Shown in pieces: positions 8,591 through 16,903 of a DNA stretch of 35,713 bases; the stretch's first letter is position 1; each line of letters starts with the position of its first letter. The stretch lies in the NCBI GenBank assembly GCA_013824865.1, contig PNON01000021.1, forward strand, positions 1 to 35,713, written 5' to 3'. A model generated the notes under the pieces. It made no database searches and was not told where the DNA came from. It worked only from the letters and a program-made list of their open reading frames with translations. Both the position numbers and the translations under genes were made by a program. This DNA comes from Anaerolinea sp. GTDB taxonomy: Bacteria; Chloroflexota; Anaerolineae; Anaerolineales; Anaerolineaceae.

Positions 8591-8659
8591 ATGGATACAG
8601 TTTTGCTAGGTGTCTACGGTAGCATCATCTATGGCAATGTAAGCGGAACAGCCGAGTAA
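8591..8659 (+). CDS. Very small ORF of unknown function (22 aa), possible gene remnant
   Basis: ATG at 8591 is preceded by GAGGGG with a 5-base gap and followed by 22 codons (MDTVLLGVYGSIIYGNVSG and three more residues). It sits between two genes and ends 37 bases before a terminator hairpin. The good ribosome-binding site is the only support. It could be a peptide, the start of a decayed gene, or chance. Confidence 0.2.
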   Translation: MDTVLLGVYGSIIYGNVSGTAE

Positions 8660-8695
8660 TGGCCCTGGCAAAAGCACTCATTACATAAATACACC

Positions 8696-8718
8696 AATCC
8701 CGGGTAAAACCGGGATTT
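8696..8718. terminator. Intrinsic terminator between convergent genes
   Basis: An 8-bp GC-rich stem, AATCCCGG (8696-8703) with CCGGGATT (8710-8717), and loop GTAAAA. It lies between the end of the Trx-CcdA gene (+) and the stop of the GT-C-like gene (-). The T run is short on both strands, so strength is uncertain. It is likely shared by both transcripts. Confidence 0.6.
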
Positions 8719-8721
8719 CCA

Positions 8722-11208
8722 TCATTCTACTCTCGCTGTGATGTAATAGAAAATTGGTTCTTCTCCGGGGAAGATGATCAACCGCGAATGGAAGTATTCT
8801 TCCATATCGTTTTTCACCTGAGCCTTCTGCCACTCCCCTAAAATAATCACCTCAACACGGTTAGGGAAAAAACGTGGGCGATTGTTGGTCCTGTAAATCA
8901 CCTCAGTCTTTCCCTGTTCATTCATGAGGATAAATCCCAACCGATCATATTCCTGTGGAGAATACGCGACCCAGTGGGAGCCAGGTTCTCCCTGGCCAGC
9001 GGGATAGAAACGTGGATAGTAAGCTTTCCCGTATATCATCTCCACTTGTGGGTCCGCTAAAATTTGGTTGGCTAGTGATAATATTTCCGGATCCGTCACG
9101 AGCAAAAGCGGATTATCAGGATTGCTGTGCTTATTTCTCCATGAAAAGAATTGCTCAGTCAGTGGAATGGAACTACCCAGAGCCAGAAAGGCAATTGCCA
9201 GAACGATAACGGGTTTCCACGCTTGAAGCGTGGATGAATTACCATGAGTGGACTCTTTTTTGATTTCATCAATGGATTTACCAGGCTTAACCAGCGCGGC
9301 TGCTACAAACAGCACTCCAGCAGCTAATAACATATACCCCATCCAATCTATTGGTAGGTTGTATCTACCGCCGGAATTACGGGCCAGGCTGTTGCTGAGA
9401 TTGTATCCTACGAATAGTATGACGGGCACGGAAGCAGACAGCCAATTCTTTCGGGCCAGCCCGATAAAACCCAAACCGATTACTCCAAGCATAATGACCA
9501 GCAGGATGATTTCCAGAGAAGACAAGGCGATACGCTCTGTGGTCCATAGGTTTGTGCCGCTGAAGAGCAGATCAAGATCATTTCCTCGCAAAGTAGGAGG
9601 AGTTACCAGTAGTGTGCAAATCACATTGCGGAAGAAGTGGTTGCTAACGAATTTTGCCACAAACCCGGGATTTTGAAGGGTGGCATGGAGAATGGATTGT
9701 CCTGAGGAGGCACCGCTGGATTCATCACCTATTGTTGTGTCAGCTTCCTGGTAGCGATCAATTACCATGCCTATCTGCCGGTTGTCATCGAACATGAATT
9801 GCCCGGTGATGGTGTAATTGCGTGCAATCCATGGTGACAGGGTGATAAATAGGGCAGCTACCATCAGCCCGGTGGTTTTTAATGATACTTTCCATGATCT
9901 ATATTTTAGAAACCCGATGAAAACAAGAAAAGGGAGCAGAAGAATGGATTGAGTGCGGATCAGCATCATGGTGCCCAGCAGGCCACCCACCAGGAATGGG
10001 TAAGCCAACCGCCATCCATCCGCCTTGACCCAGCGGATCACACTCCATGTCAGTATCAAGAACATCAGCATTGCCGGCAGGTCAGAAAGGATCAGCTTGG
10101 AATTGGAGACCTGGATGTAACTGGTGGAGTTAATGGCGGTGTACTCCCGGAGAATACCAAGAAGCCCCATAACCAGACCCAGCGGATGTCCATACAGTTC
10201 CTTGCCCACCAGGAACAACATGACCGGGATCAAAGCCAGCACCAGGGTTTGAAGGGAAATGACATCCGTGTAACTACCCTGGGCAATAGCGAAAATATAC
10301 GTCAATTCGGTCATGAAAAGTGGACGCGGAACCACACTCCAGCCAAACAGTCCATCGCCGTTTAACACACTTTCCGCTGAAAGGCTGTAATATAAAGCAT
10401 CTGAATAAGGATAGACTTCGCTATTTGGCGGGCGGATGCGGGGAGCAGTATAAGCTGTTTGTAATGGCAGAGACATCCATGAAAAGTATGCGCCAAGGAA
10501 TAGGGCTAATGGTATAACCCAATTCAATATCTGACGGAAGCGCCTGGTGGAAAAATTCTGCTGCAACCAAAGTAACCCGACCCCGGCCAGGATACCTCCG
10601 ACAATCTGCCAGGTCAGCAAAGGGGTGCCGGCTGTGCGCCAACTAACGGGATCAGGTATTATTCCCAAGCCGGTAATCATGGAAAAGAGCATCATTATCA
10701 TTAAGCAAAGTATCGCGATGGCAGCGAACCGGAAAGGTCTAGTCCGCAATAAATTTCCAGACATATTTACATCCCGATGGAGAAGGATCAGCGCTGCGAG
10801 CAACTCAACTGATATGAATAGCGCGAGGGGAATTAACAGGTAGAAACGTTCGTAAAAAGGTAACTGACTGGGTGAAAGAGCGCTGCCAGGCACGCTAGCC
10901 AGGATAAACAAGGCAGCGCTTGAAAAAATCAAGATTGGGACAATAATCTGGTAAGCTTTACCGAAGGAAAGCTTGTTGATGAAATGGCTGAAAGGCGAAT
11001 GGAACTTTGGAGTGAGCAGCAGGAGGGATAAGCCTGCAAGCGTGAATAGGAAAACAAATAACAGAATCCAAATGGTGGAGAGCTTATTTCCTTCAGCGAT
11101 TCTAAACCCCAACAGGGATAAGCCGGTCCCCAGAAATTGAACGCAGAAAAGAAGATTTAATAGGATGGTAATTGAACGGTTTTCTTGCTGAGAGAGGGTA
11201 GTGTTCAT
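8722..11208 (-). CDS. Large polytopic membrane protein, GT-C/ArnT (GT39)-like glycosyltransferase
   Basis: An 828-aa protein with many hydrophobic helices over residues ~15-660 and a soluble C-terminal domain of ~150 aa. Between the early helices is an extracytoplasmic loop with PYSDALYYSLSAESVLNGDG (~265-285). This is the position where GT-C enzymes carry the catalytic acidic residue. GT-C enzymes use polyprenyl-phosphate sugars to glycosylate lipids, proteins or glycans outside the membrane. The family call rests on topology and this loop, so substrate and acceptor are unknown. ATG at 11208 has no clear Shine-Dalgarno. It diverges from the O-acyltransferase pair across 157 bases, which suggests a shared surface-glycan role. 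Confidence 0.65.
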   Translation of the reverse strand: MNTTLSQQENRSITILLNLLFCVQFLGTGLSLLGFRIAEGNKLSTIWILLFVFLFTLAGLSLLLLTPKFHSPFSHFINKLSFGKAYQIIVPILIFSSAALFILASVPGSALSPSQLPFYERFYLLIPLALFISVELLAALILLHRDVNMSGNLLRTRPFRFAAIAILCLMIMMLFSMITGLGIIPDPVSWRTAGTPLLTWQIVGGILAGVGLLWLQQNFSTRRFRQILNWVIPLALFLGAYFSWMSLPLQTAYTAPRIRPPNSEVYPYSDALYYSLSAESVLNGDGLFGWSVVPRPLFMTELTYIFAIAQGSYTDVISLQTLVLALIPVMLFLVGKELYGHPLGLVMGLLGILREYTAINSTSYIQVSNSKLILSDLPAMLMFLILTWSVIRWVKADGWRLAYPFLVGGLLGTMMLIRTQSILLLPFLVFIGFLKYRSWKVSLKTTGLMVAALFITLSPWIARNYTITGQFMFDDNRQIGMVIDRYQEADTTIGDESSGASSGQSILHATLQNPGFVAKFVSNHFFRNVICTLLVTPPTLRGNDLDLLFSGTNLWTTERIALSSLEIILLVIMLGVIGLGFIGLARKNWLSASVPVILFVGYNLSNSLARNSGGRYNLPIDWMGYMLLAAGVLFVAAALVKPGKSIDEIKKESTHGNSSTLQAWKPVIVLAIAFLALGSSIPLTEQFFSWRNKHSNPDNPLLLVTDPEILSLANQILADPQVEMIYGKAYYPRFYPAGQGEPGSHWVAYSPQEYDRLGFILMNEQGKTEVIYRTNNRPRFFPNRVEVIILGEWQKAQVKNDMEEYFHSRLIIFPGEEPIFYYITARVE

Positions 11209-11330
11209 GGAATAAATTTGTAAGTCCCTAGTGTTCTTTATTATACAGGAAACAACTTAGAGTATACATGTGAATGCCCGTTGCATATATTCACCGCCAA
11301 ATGTTATGCTGTTTTCCAGCGCTTATCTTT

Positions 11331-11336
11331 TATAAT
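11331..11336 (+). promoter_or_regulatory. Candidate -10 box for the MBOAT/SGNH operon
   Basis: TATAAT lies 29 bases before the MBOAT start codon. No convincing -35 is seen 16-18 bases upstream. The rest of the 157-base divergent gap (11209-11365) is AT-rich, with no other clear signal. Confidence 0.35.
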
Positions 11337-11365
11337 TGTATACATCCAATTAGACCTGACCGTTT

Positions 11366-12763
11366 ATGCAGATCACCAACCTTAATTTCTACCTATTTTT
11401 CTTGATCGTATTGTGCCTTTACTGGATTGTTCCACGCAGGCGCTGGCAGAATCTGGTTCTACTTGTCTCGGGTTTACTCTTCTATCTATGGATCAGCCCG
11501 GTTGGTGTCCTAATCTTGACCCTGACCACCTTCATCGAGTTCCAACTGGCGAAGCGGATGATGTCTGCCCCAAAGGATAAGAGGCATTTCTGGGCAGCCT
11601 TGTGCCTCAATATCCTTGTTTTATTCTTATTTAAGTATTTCAACTTTTTTACTCCGGCGGTTGAGACCGCCCTGGCAAGTCTGGGATTAAGAGTGGACTC
11701 CGGAGTGATTCAACTGGCATTACCCATCGGTTTGTCCTTCTATACATTACGACGCATCAGTTACCTGGTGGATATTCACAAGCGTACGCTCACTCCTTCT
11801 GCCAATTTTCCGGAATATTTGCTGTATATTTCTTTCTTTCCCCAACTTGTTTCCGGTCCAATAGATCGGGCTTCCGCGCTCCTGCCGCAACTTCAGCAGG
11901 ACAGGATGTGGAAATTTGAACACTTCGACAGCGCCTGGCCGCTTATCGTAAGCGGTTTGTTCAAAAAGATCGTCATTGCTGATAACCTGACCATATTGGT
12001 GGACAAAGTCTTCATGCTGCTCGAACCAACAGGATCCCAACTGGTCATTGCCACAGTTGCCTTTAGCATCCAGGTACTGGCGGACTTCTCTGCCTATACG
12101 GACCTGTCCAGGGGATTAGCGCATCTTTTAGGTATTCAAACCTCGCGTAATTTCAACAATCCTTTCCTGGCAATTTCCCCCGGTGATTTCTGGAACCGTT
12201 GGCATATCACCTTATCGGAGTGGCTGCGTGATTATATTTTCTTTCCACTACGCCGCGCCTGGCTGCGCAAATCGCGGGGGCGGAACACACTGGCCGCCAT
12301 CGTCCTACCGCCCCTGGCAGCCATGCTTGTAAGCGGGGTATGGCATGGTGCAGGCTGGAATTACATCCTCTGGGGAGCGTTTCATGGACTGATGCTGGCT
12401 GTCTACCAGCTGATACCAAGTAAGAAAGGACTAAAAGGTTTCTGGCACAAGCTACCTGGCTGGCTGATTTTTACCCCTTTGATCCAGTTTAGCTGGATGC
12501 TCTTTCGCTCGCCATCCATCGCCTGGCTGGGAAACATCCTTATGCATTCGCCCTTAATTGGCTCCGCGGATGACCTTTCCGTCACACTGGTCCTCCTTAC
12601 GCTGGTCATCTTTTATGGGTTGGTTTATTTAGTAAAATTCTTGCTGGATACTTATTTTCAAAATCGACCAATTATTCAATCCGTTTCTTATAGCATCGCA
12701 GCTCTACTGATAGTAATTTTCCTCAGCGAGGCTGCCCGGGATTTTATCTATGGACAGTTCTAA
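11366..12763 (+). CDS. MBOAT-family membrane O-acyltransferase (AlgI-like)
   Basis: A 465-aa multi-pass protein of the AlgI/DltB branch. It shows the membrane-embedded signature WNRWHITLSEWLRDYIF (~residues 275-291) and WHGAGWNYILWGAFHGL with the catalytic His327. AlgI-type proteins pass acyl groups (often acetyl) across the membrane to an extracytoplasmic partner. The next gene, overlapping by 14 bases, encodes an SGNH/AlgJ-like protein, the usual partner. The pair is therefore expected to O-acylate an exported polysaccharide or teichoic-like polymer. ATG at 11366 is the first in the frame and has no strong ribosome-binding site. The acyl donor and acceptor are not identifiable here. Confidence 0.9.
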   Translation: MQITNLNFYLFFLIVLCLYWIVPRRRWQNLVLLVSGLLFYLWISPVGVLILTLTTFIEFQLAKRMMSAPKDKRHFWAALCLNILVLFLFKYFNFFTPAVETALASLGLRVDSGVIQLALPIGLSFYTLRRISYLVDIHKRTLTPSANFPEYLLYISFFPQLVSGPIDRASALLPQLQQDRMWKFEHFDSAWPLIVSGLFKKIVIADNLTILVDKVFMLLEPTGSQLVIATVAFSIQVLADFSAYTDLSRGLAHLLGIQTSRNFNNPFLAISPGDFWNRWHITLSEWLRDYIFFPLRRAWLRKSRGRNTLAAIVLPPLAAMLVSGVWHGAGWNYILWGAFHGLMLAVYQLIPSKKGLKGFWHKLPGWLIFTPLIQFSWMLFRSPSIAWLGNILMHSPLIGSADDLSVTLVLLTLVIFYGLVYLVKFLLDTYFQNRPIIQSVSYSIAALLIVIFLSEAARDFIYGQF

Positions 12764-13799
12764 CCGGACAGATCATCCCTTTACTCGCTTCCTTCTGTTT
12801 TTCATAACAGGGTTGGTTCTCCTCTCCCTGTTGGTGCTGGCCAAACGAGACTGGGAATATCCATTATCCGGGCATCCAACATTTGAAAGGGGAGTGCGCC
12901 GAAATTACTTGAATGACATGAATAATCTTCGGCCTGAATTGGTCCTCTTAGGCGATTCCACTCTCAATTGGGGAGTGGATGATAAGGTCGTCTCTGCTGC
13001 GACAGGCATGAAATTGCATAAGATAGGTATTCAGGGTTCGGCTTCTGCGTTGTGGTATTTGCTCATCAAGAACAGCATAGCCCAGGCGGACTTTAAACCG
13101 GAGGTGGTAGCCATATTCTTCCGGGATACCATGCTGACCGACCCGGCCTACCGTGTTTATGGTGAATATTTTCTCAAAATTGACGAATATGGCAATGATG
13201 CAGATGAGACATTGATCTCAAAAGCTTATAATATTCCGCGCTCCCTCCCGGATCGTTTTTTGATGCGCTTTCTTCCAGTATATGCGGAACGCTCTACCAT
13301 ACAGGGCTGGATCAATGGTTGGCTGCAGCCATTATTGACTCAGCCTGTAAATGGTTGTGACTATGTTTGCGTAGAGTATGCCAAGGCCAGGGTGTTCAAT
13401 TTTGTGCGCTTGAACCCAGCAGTATACAGCTGGGATGTGATTTCCACTGAATCCCAGCTGTATACCGCGGATAAATTGCTCTTTGATCAGCAATTTAAAG
13501 ATTCGTTCCTGCCAGATATCATCCGCCTGTGTAAGCGCAATGGCATTAAACTAGTCCTGGTGCGCCTTGGCACCAACCGATTTTCCAGCCGTGCGGATGA
13601 GCCCTTCCTTCTACGGCGATACCTTGTACGTTTGGAGGAAACGGTGAAAGCTGCCGGGGTGGCATACATGGACTGGGATTATGAAAATGGCATCTCGGCT
13701 TCCGATTTTCGGGATTCTGTGCACATGAATGCAGGCGGACGGGAAATTTTCACAAAAGTATTTGTCAAAGACTTAATAGCACTGCTGGAAACAAAGTAA
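12750..13799 (+). CDS. Membrane-anchored SGNH-hydrolase-like acyltransferase (AlgJ/DltD-like)
   Basis: A 349-aa protein with one N-terminal membrane helix (~residues 12-32) and an extracytoplasmic SGNH-type domain. The catalytic pieces are visible: GDS with Ser70 (LVLLGDSTLNWG) and the Asp-His pair D322-S-V-H325 near the C-terminus (RDSVHMN). In alginate, cellulose and teichoic acid systems such proteins take the acyl group from the MBOAT partner and place it on the polymer. The 14-base overlap with the MBOAT gene implies translational coupling. It could instead be a de-acylating esterase of the same fold, but the context favours the transferase. Confidence 0.82.
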   Translation: MDSSNRTDHPFTRFLLFFITGLVLLSLLVLAKRDWEYPLSGHPTFERGVRRNYLNDMNNLRPELVLLGDSTLNWGVDDKVVSAATGMKLHKIGIQGSASALWYLLIKNSIAQADFKPEVVAIFFRDTMLTDPAYRVYGEYFLKIDEYGNDADETLISKAYNIPRSLPDRFLMRFLPVYAERSTIQGWINGWLQPLLTQPVNGCDYVCVEYAKARVFNFVRLNPAVYSWDVISTESQLYTADKLLFDQQFKDSFLPDIIRLCKRNGIKLVLVRLGTNRFSSRADEPFLLRRYLVRLEETVKAAGVAYMDWDYENGISASDFRDSVHMNAGGREIFTKVFVKDLIALLETK

Positions 13800-13859
13800 A
13801 CCTGGCTAACCCCTGCGCATAGCTATTATCAATTCAATTGGCCGGAAAATTTGGAATCC

Positions 13860-13888
13860 TTGACATTAACAACCCTCAAGGGTAAAAT
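13860..13888 (+). promoter_or_regulatory. Strong sigma-70-type promoter for the tRNA-Ala pair
   Basis: TTGACA (13860-13865), a 17-base spacer and TAAAAT (13883-13888) make a near-consensus promoter. Transcription would start near 13895, about 13 bases before the first tRNA. No other promoter is evident before the T-box leader and leuS, so it probably drives them too. Confidence 0.75.
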
Positions 13889-13907
13889 CTAACCACCCTT
13901 GAAGAAG

Positions 13908-13980
13908 GGGCCTGTAGCGCAGTTGGGAGCGCGCTTCAATCGCACTGAAGAGGTCGAGGGTTCGAATCCCTCCAGGTCCA
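13908..13980 (+). tRNA. tRNA-Ala (anticodon CGC)
   Basis: A 73-base cloverleaf. The acceptor stem pairs GGGCCTG with CAGGTCC and contains the G3-U70 pair that marks alanine tRNAs. The D stem is GCGC/GCGC. Anticodon stem CTTCA/TGAAG encloses loop ATCGCAC (anticodon CGC, codon GCG). T stem GAGGG/CCCTC carries TTCGAAT. The discriminator is A, and the 3' CCA is not encoded. Confidence 0.95.
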
Positions 13981-14002
13981 CTGAAGTGCGCGAAATTAAA
14001 TT

Positions 14003-14075
14003 GGGCCCATAGCGCAGCTGGGAGCGCGTCTCAATGGCATTGAGAAGGCCGAGAGTTCGAATCTCTCTGGGTCCA
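14003..14075 (+). tRNA. tRNA-Ala (anticodon GGC)
   Basis: A 73-base cloverleaf 22 bases after the first. Acceptor GGGCCCA pairs with TGGGTCC, again with G3-U70. Anticodon stem TCTCA/TGAGA holds loop ATGGCAT (anticodon GGC, codons GCC/GCU). T arm GAGAG/CTCTC carries TTCGAAT. CCA is not encoded. The sequence is clearly related to its neighbour, consistent with tandem duplication and anticodon change. Confidence 0.95.
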
Positions 14076-14085
14076 CTGAAAAGCC

Positions 14086-14318
14086 ATGACAGGAGTAGTA
14101 CGTCATCCGGCAGAGAATCAAGAGTCAGGTGAAATCTTGATGAGTGTCACGGAACACAATAAGACGGAACTCGCCTGTTGCTCGTCAGAGCAGCTGAACC
14201 GGTGAATAGTTAGCCGGTTCCGGGAAAGCCCGTTACAGCAACCTGAGCGGTCCGCGTAAGCGGGCAAAAAGGGTGGTACCGCGGATTATCTCCGTCCCTG
14301 AGTGGGCGGGGATTTTTT
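14086..14318 (+). promoter_or_regulatory. T-box riboswitch leader of leuS (leucine specifier CUC)
   Basis: T-box leaders bind a cognate tRNA; when it is uncharged, its free 3' end pairs with the antiterminator and lets transcription continue. Stem I is closed by TGACAGG (14087-14093) with CCTGTTG (14174-14180). The putative specifier CTC (Leu) lies at 14170-14172, just before the 3' strand, as expected. The conserved T-box AGGGTGGTACCGCG is at 14270-14283. The terminator is a ~10-bp stem, 14288-14297 with 14304-14313, followed by TTTTTT (14313-14318). It matches its gene, leucyl-tRNA synthetase. Unusually, the leader begins about 10 bases after a tRNA gene, with no space for its own promoter. 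Confidence 0.92.
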
Positions 14319-14391
14319 GTTAATTCCGCTGAACAGGATACCACGCAGAGAAAGACCAGCTGGCAGTGATCTGCCAGACCATAGGAGAAGA

Positions 14392-16851
14392 ATGACAGAG
14401 TTGAACGAAACGAATTTCTACAATCCTTCCGAAATCGAAACGCGCTGGCAGAAAAAATGGGATGAAGATGGGCTGTATCACTCGGATATTGACCCACACC
14501 GGAAAAAGTATTATGCACTCACCATGCTGCCATACCCCTCCGGCGATCTGCATATTGGGCACTGGTACGCAATGATGCCTCCTGATGCCCGGGCGCGTTT
14601 CAAACGGATGCAAGGTTTCAATGTATTGTTTCCCATGGGCTTTGATGCCTTCGGCCTACCCGCTGAAAATGCTGCCATCAAGAACAATATCCACCCTAAA
14701 ACCTGGACCTATGCAAACATAGACAAAATGCGCACCCAGTTCAAGACCATGGGAGCTATGTTTGATTGGCGTCGGGAAGCGGTCAGCGCTGACCCTGAGT
14801 ATTACAAGTGGACGCAATGGTTCTTTCTGCAGTTCTTCAAGAACGACCTGGCTTACCGCAAGATGTCTCCGGTGGATTGGTGCCCGAACTGCAATACCAC
14901 CCTGGCTCGCGAACAGGTATGGGGCGATGATCGTCATTGCGAACGCTGTGGCACACCTGTCATTAAAAAGAATCTGGAGCAGTGGTTTTTTCGCACCACC
15001 CGTTTTGCGGACGAGCTAATGGATTTCTCCAAGATCGACTGGCCTGAACGAGTGCGTGTGTTGGAGACAAACTGGATTGGCAAATCCGAAGGCGCGTTGG
15101 TGAAGTTTAAGACCCAGTCAGGTGATGAAATTGAAGTGTTCACCACCCGGCCAGACACCCTGTGGGGTGTGACTTTTATGGTGCTGGCTCCGGAACATCC
15201 GCTGGTGAAAAAACTCACCACCTCCGGACAGCGTACCCAACTGAACGAATACATTCAGCAGGCGCTGCGTCAAACAGACATACAGCGGGAGGCAACGGAT
15301 AAAGAGAAGACAGGAGTATTCACCGGCGGCTATGCCATCAACCCTGTGAATGGAGCCAAAATCCCTGTGTGGATCGCTGATTATGTGCTGATGACATATG
15401 GCACTGGTGCCATTATGGGCGTGCCAGCCCATGACCAACGCGACTTCGATTTTGCCCGCAAATTTGAGCTGGAGATTAAAGTTGTGATCCAGCCTGATGG
15501 AATTGCGCCTATTAAGAGCGATGAAATGGAAACATCCTTTCCTGCTTATGGCGTGATGGTTAATTCCGGGAAATTGACCGGCACAAAAGCTGACCAAGCA
15601 TTTAAGCGGGCTATCCAGTTTGTGGAACAGCTGGGGGTTGGAAAAGCCTCCACGAATTACCGCTTGCGCGACTGGCTGATTTCGCGACAGCGTTACTGGG
15701 GTGCGCCCATCCCCATTATATATTGCGAACAATGTGGCGCTGTTCCTGAGGTTGAAAGCCAACTGCCCATCCTGCTGCCGGATGACGTGGAATGGAAACC
15801 AACCGGTGAAAGCCCGCTGAAGCTGCACCCAACCTGGAAAAATACCATCTGCCCGCAGTGCGGTGGTTTGGCGGAACGGGAAACCGATACCATGGATACC
15901 TTCATGTGCAGTTCCTGGTATCACCTGCGTTATCTATCCCCTCATTTTTCTGAAGGGCCGTTCGACCCCCAGGAGTATGCTTACTGGATGCCGGTAGATA
16001 TCTATACGGGTGGGATCGAACATGCGAACATGCATCTCATCTACACCCGCTTCTTCCATAAAGCCCTGCATTCGATTGGAGTGGTACCGGATACCGAGCC
16101 TATGCTGGTGCTGCGCAATCAGGGTATGGTACTGGGTGAAGACTCAGAAAAAATGAGCAAGAGCCGCGGCAATGTAGTTGCGCCGGATAAGTTGGTAAAC
16201 CAATATGGCGCGGATACTGTTCGCGCGTATCTGATGTTCTTTGCCCGCTGGGATCAGGGTGGTCCCTGGTCCAGCACTGGTATTGAAGGCACTGCCCGCT
16301 GGATAAGGCGCATTTGGGCGCTTTATAATGATCCTGCCCCGCGCGGAAACCCTTCCACGGACCTGGTTCGTAATCTACGACGAAAGCTGCATCAAACCCT
16401 GGCCAGCGTGACGCGCGATTTTGAATTGTTGGAATTCAACACGATCATTTCCAGCCTGATGGAACTGATGAATGAATTGACGAAAGCCAAACAATCCGGT
16501 GCTGCTTATACCCCTGAATGGAAGGAAGCCTTGAAGATCTATGCCTTGATGCTGGCTCCAGTTGCCCCATATATGGCTGAAGAACTGTGGCAAAAAATGG
16601 GCAGGGCGTATTCTATCCACCACCAAACCTGGCCAACCGTCGATGCTTTAGCGGCAGCTGAAGAAGAGATAACCCTCATCGTCCAAATTAATGGCAAACT
16701 GCGCGACCGGATAACAGTTCCTGCGGGCATTTCGGATGAGGATGCGAAGAAAGAAGCCCTTGCCAGTGAGGTAGTACGCAAGGCTTTGGAGGGTAGACAG
16801 CCGCGTCAGGTGATCGTGGTGCCAGAGCGGTTGGTGAATATAGTTGTGTAA
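14392..16851 (+). CDS. leuS: Leucyl-tRNA synthetase
   Basis: A class I aminoacyl-tRNA synthetase that charges tRNA-Leu in the cytoplasm, 819 aa, of normal bacterial length. The HIGH motif (residues 54-57) sits in PYPSGDLHIGHWYAMMP, and KMSKS is at 587-591. A zinc-ribbon-like CPNC...CERC segment is near 165-190. The CP1 editing domain (~220-420) contains TTRPDTLWGVTFMVLAPEHP and GTGAIMGVPAHDQRD. The tRNA-binding anticodon domain and the C-terminal domain ending in VQINGKLRDR and beyond are complete. ATG 14392 is chosen because AGGAGAAG precedes it. An in-frame GTG at 14302 would lie inside the terminator of the T-box leader. Expression is controlled by leucine tRNA charging through the T-box. 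Confidence 0.98.
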   Translation: MTELNETNFYNPSEIETRWQKKWDEDGLYHSDIDPHRKKYYALTMLPYPSGDLHIGHWYAMMPPDARARFKRMQGFNVLFPMGFDAFGLPAENAAIKNNIHPKTWTYANIDKMRTQFKTMGAMFDWRREAVSADPEYYKWTQWFFLQFFKNDLAYRKMSPVDWCPNCNTTLAREQVWGDDRHCERCGTPVIKKNLEQWFFRTTRFADELMDFSKIDWPERVRVLETNWIGKSEGALVKFKTQSGDEIEVFTTRPDTLWGVTFMVLAPEHPLVKKLTTSGQRTQLNEYIQQALRQTDIQREATDKEKTGVFTGGYAINPVNGAKIPVWIADYVLMTYGTGAIMGVPAHDQRDFDFARKFELEIKVVIQPDGIAPIKSDEMETSFPAYGVMVNSGKLTGTKADQAFKRAIQFVEQLGVGKASTNYRLRDWLISRQRYWGAPIPIIYCEQCGAVPEVESQLPILLPDDVEWKPTGESPLKLHPTWKNTICPQCGGLAERETDTMDTFMCSSWYHLRYLSPHFSEGPFDPQEYAYWMPVDIYTGGIEHANMHLIYTRFFHKALHSIGVVPDTEPMLVLRNQGMVLGEDSEKMSKSRGNVVAPDKLVNQYGADTVRAYLMFFARWDQGGPWSSTGIEGTARWIRRIWALYNDPAPRGNPSTDLVRNLRRKLHQTLASVTRDFELLEFNTIISSLMELMNELTKAKQSGAAYTPEWKEALKIYALMLAPVAPYMAEELWQKMGRAYSIHHQTWPTVDALAAAEEEITLIVQINGKLRDRITVPAGISDEDAKKEALASEVVRKALEGRQPRQVIVVPERLVNIVV

Positions 16852-16868
16852 GTTTCACAACTCTTTAT

Positions 16869-16877
16869 TGCTATAAT
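16869..16877 (+). promoter_or_regulatory. Extended -10 promoter for the secreted-protein gene
   Basis: TGCTATAAT (TGn plus a perfect TATAAT) follows leuS, with no obvious -35, as is allowed for extended -10 promoters. The expected start near 16884 leaves a ~20-base leader holding GGGAGG before ATG 16904. Confidence 0.55.
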
Positions 16878-16903
16878 GATAAAAAGCCTTCCCGGGAGGT
16901 CTT

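Noticed and set aside
15118-15924. A 268-codon open frame on the minus strand inside leuS
   Set aside because: It is antisense to a fully conserved synthetase, has no family motifs and no promoter; it is a shadow of biased codon use.
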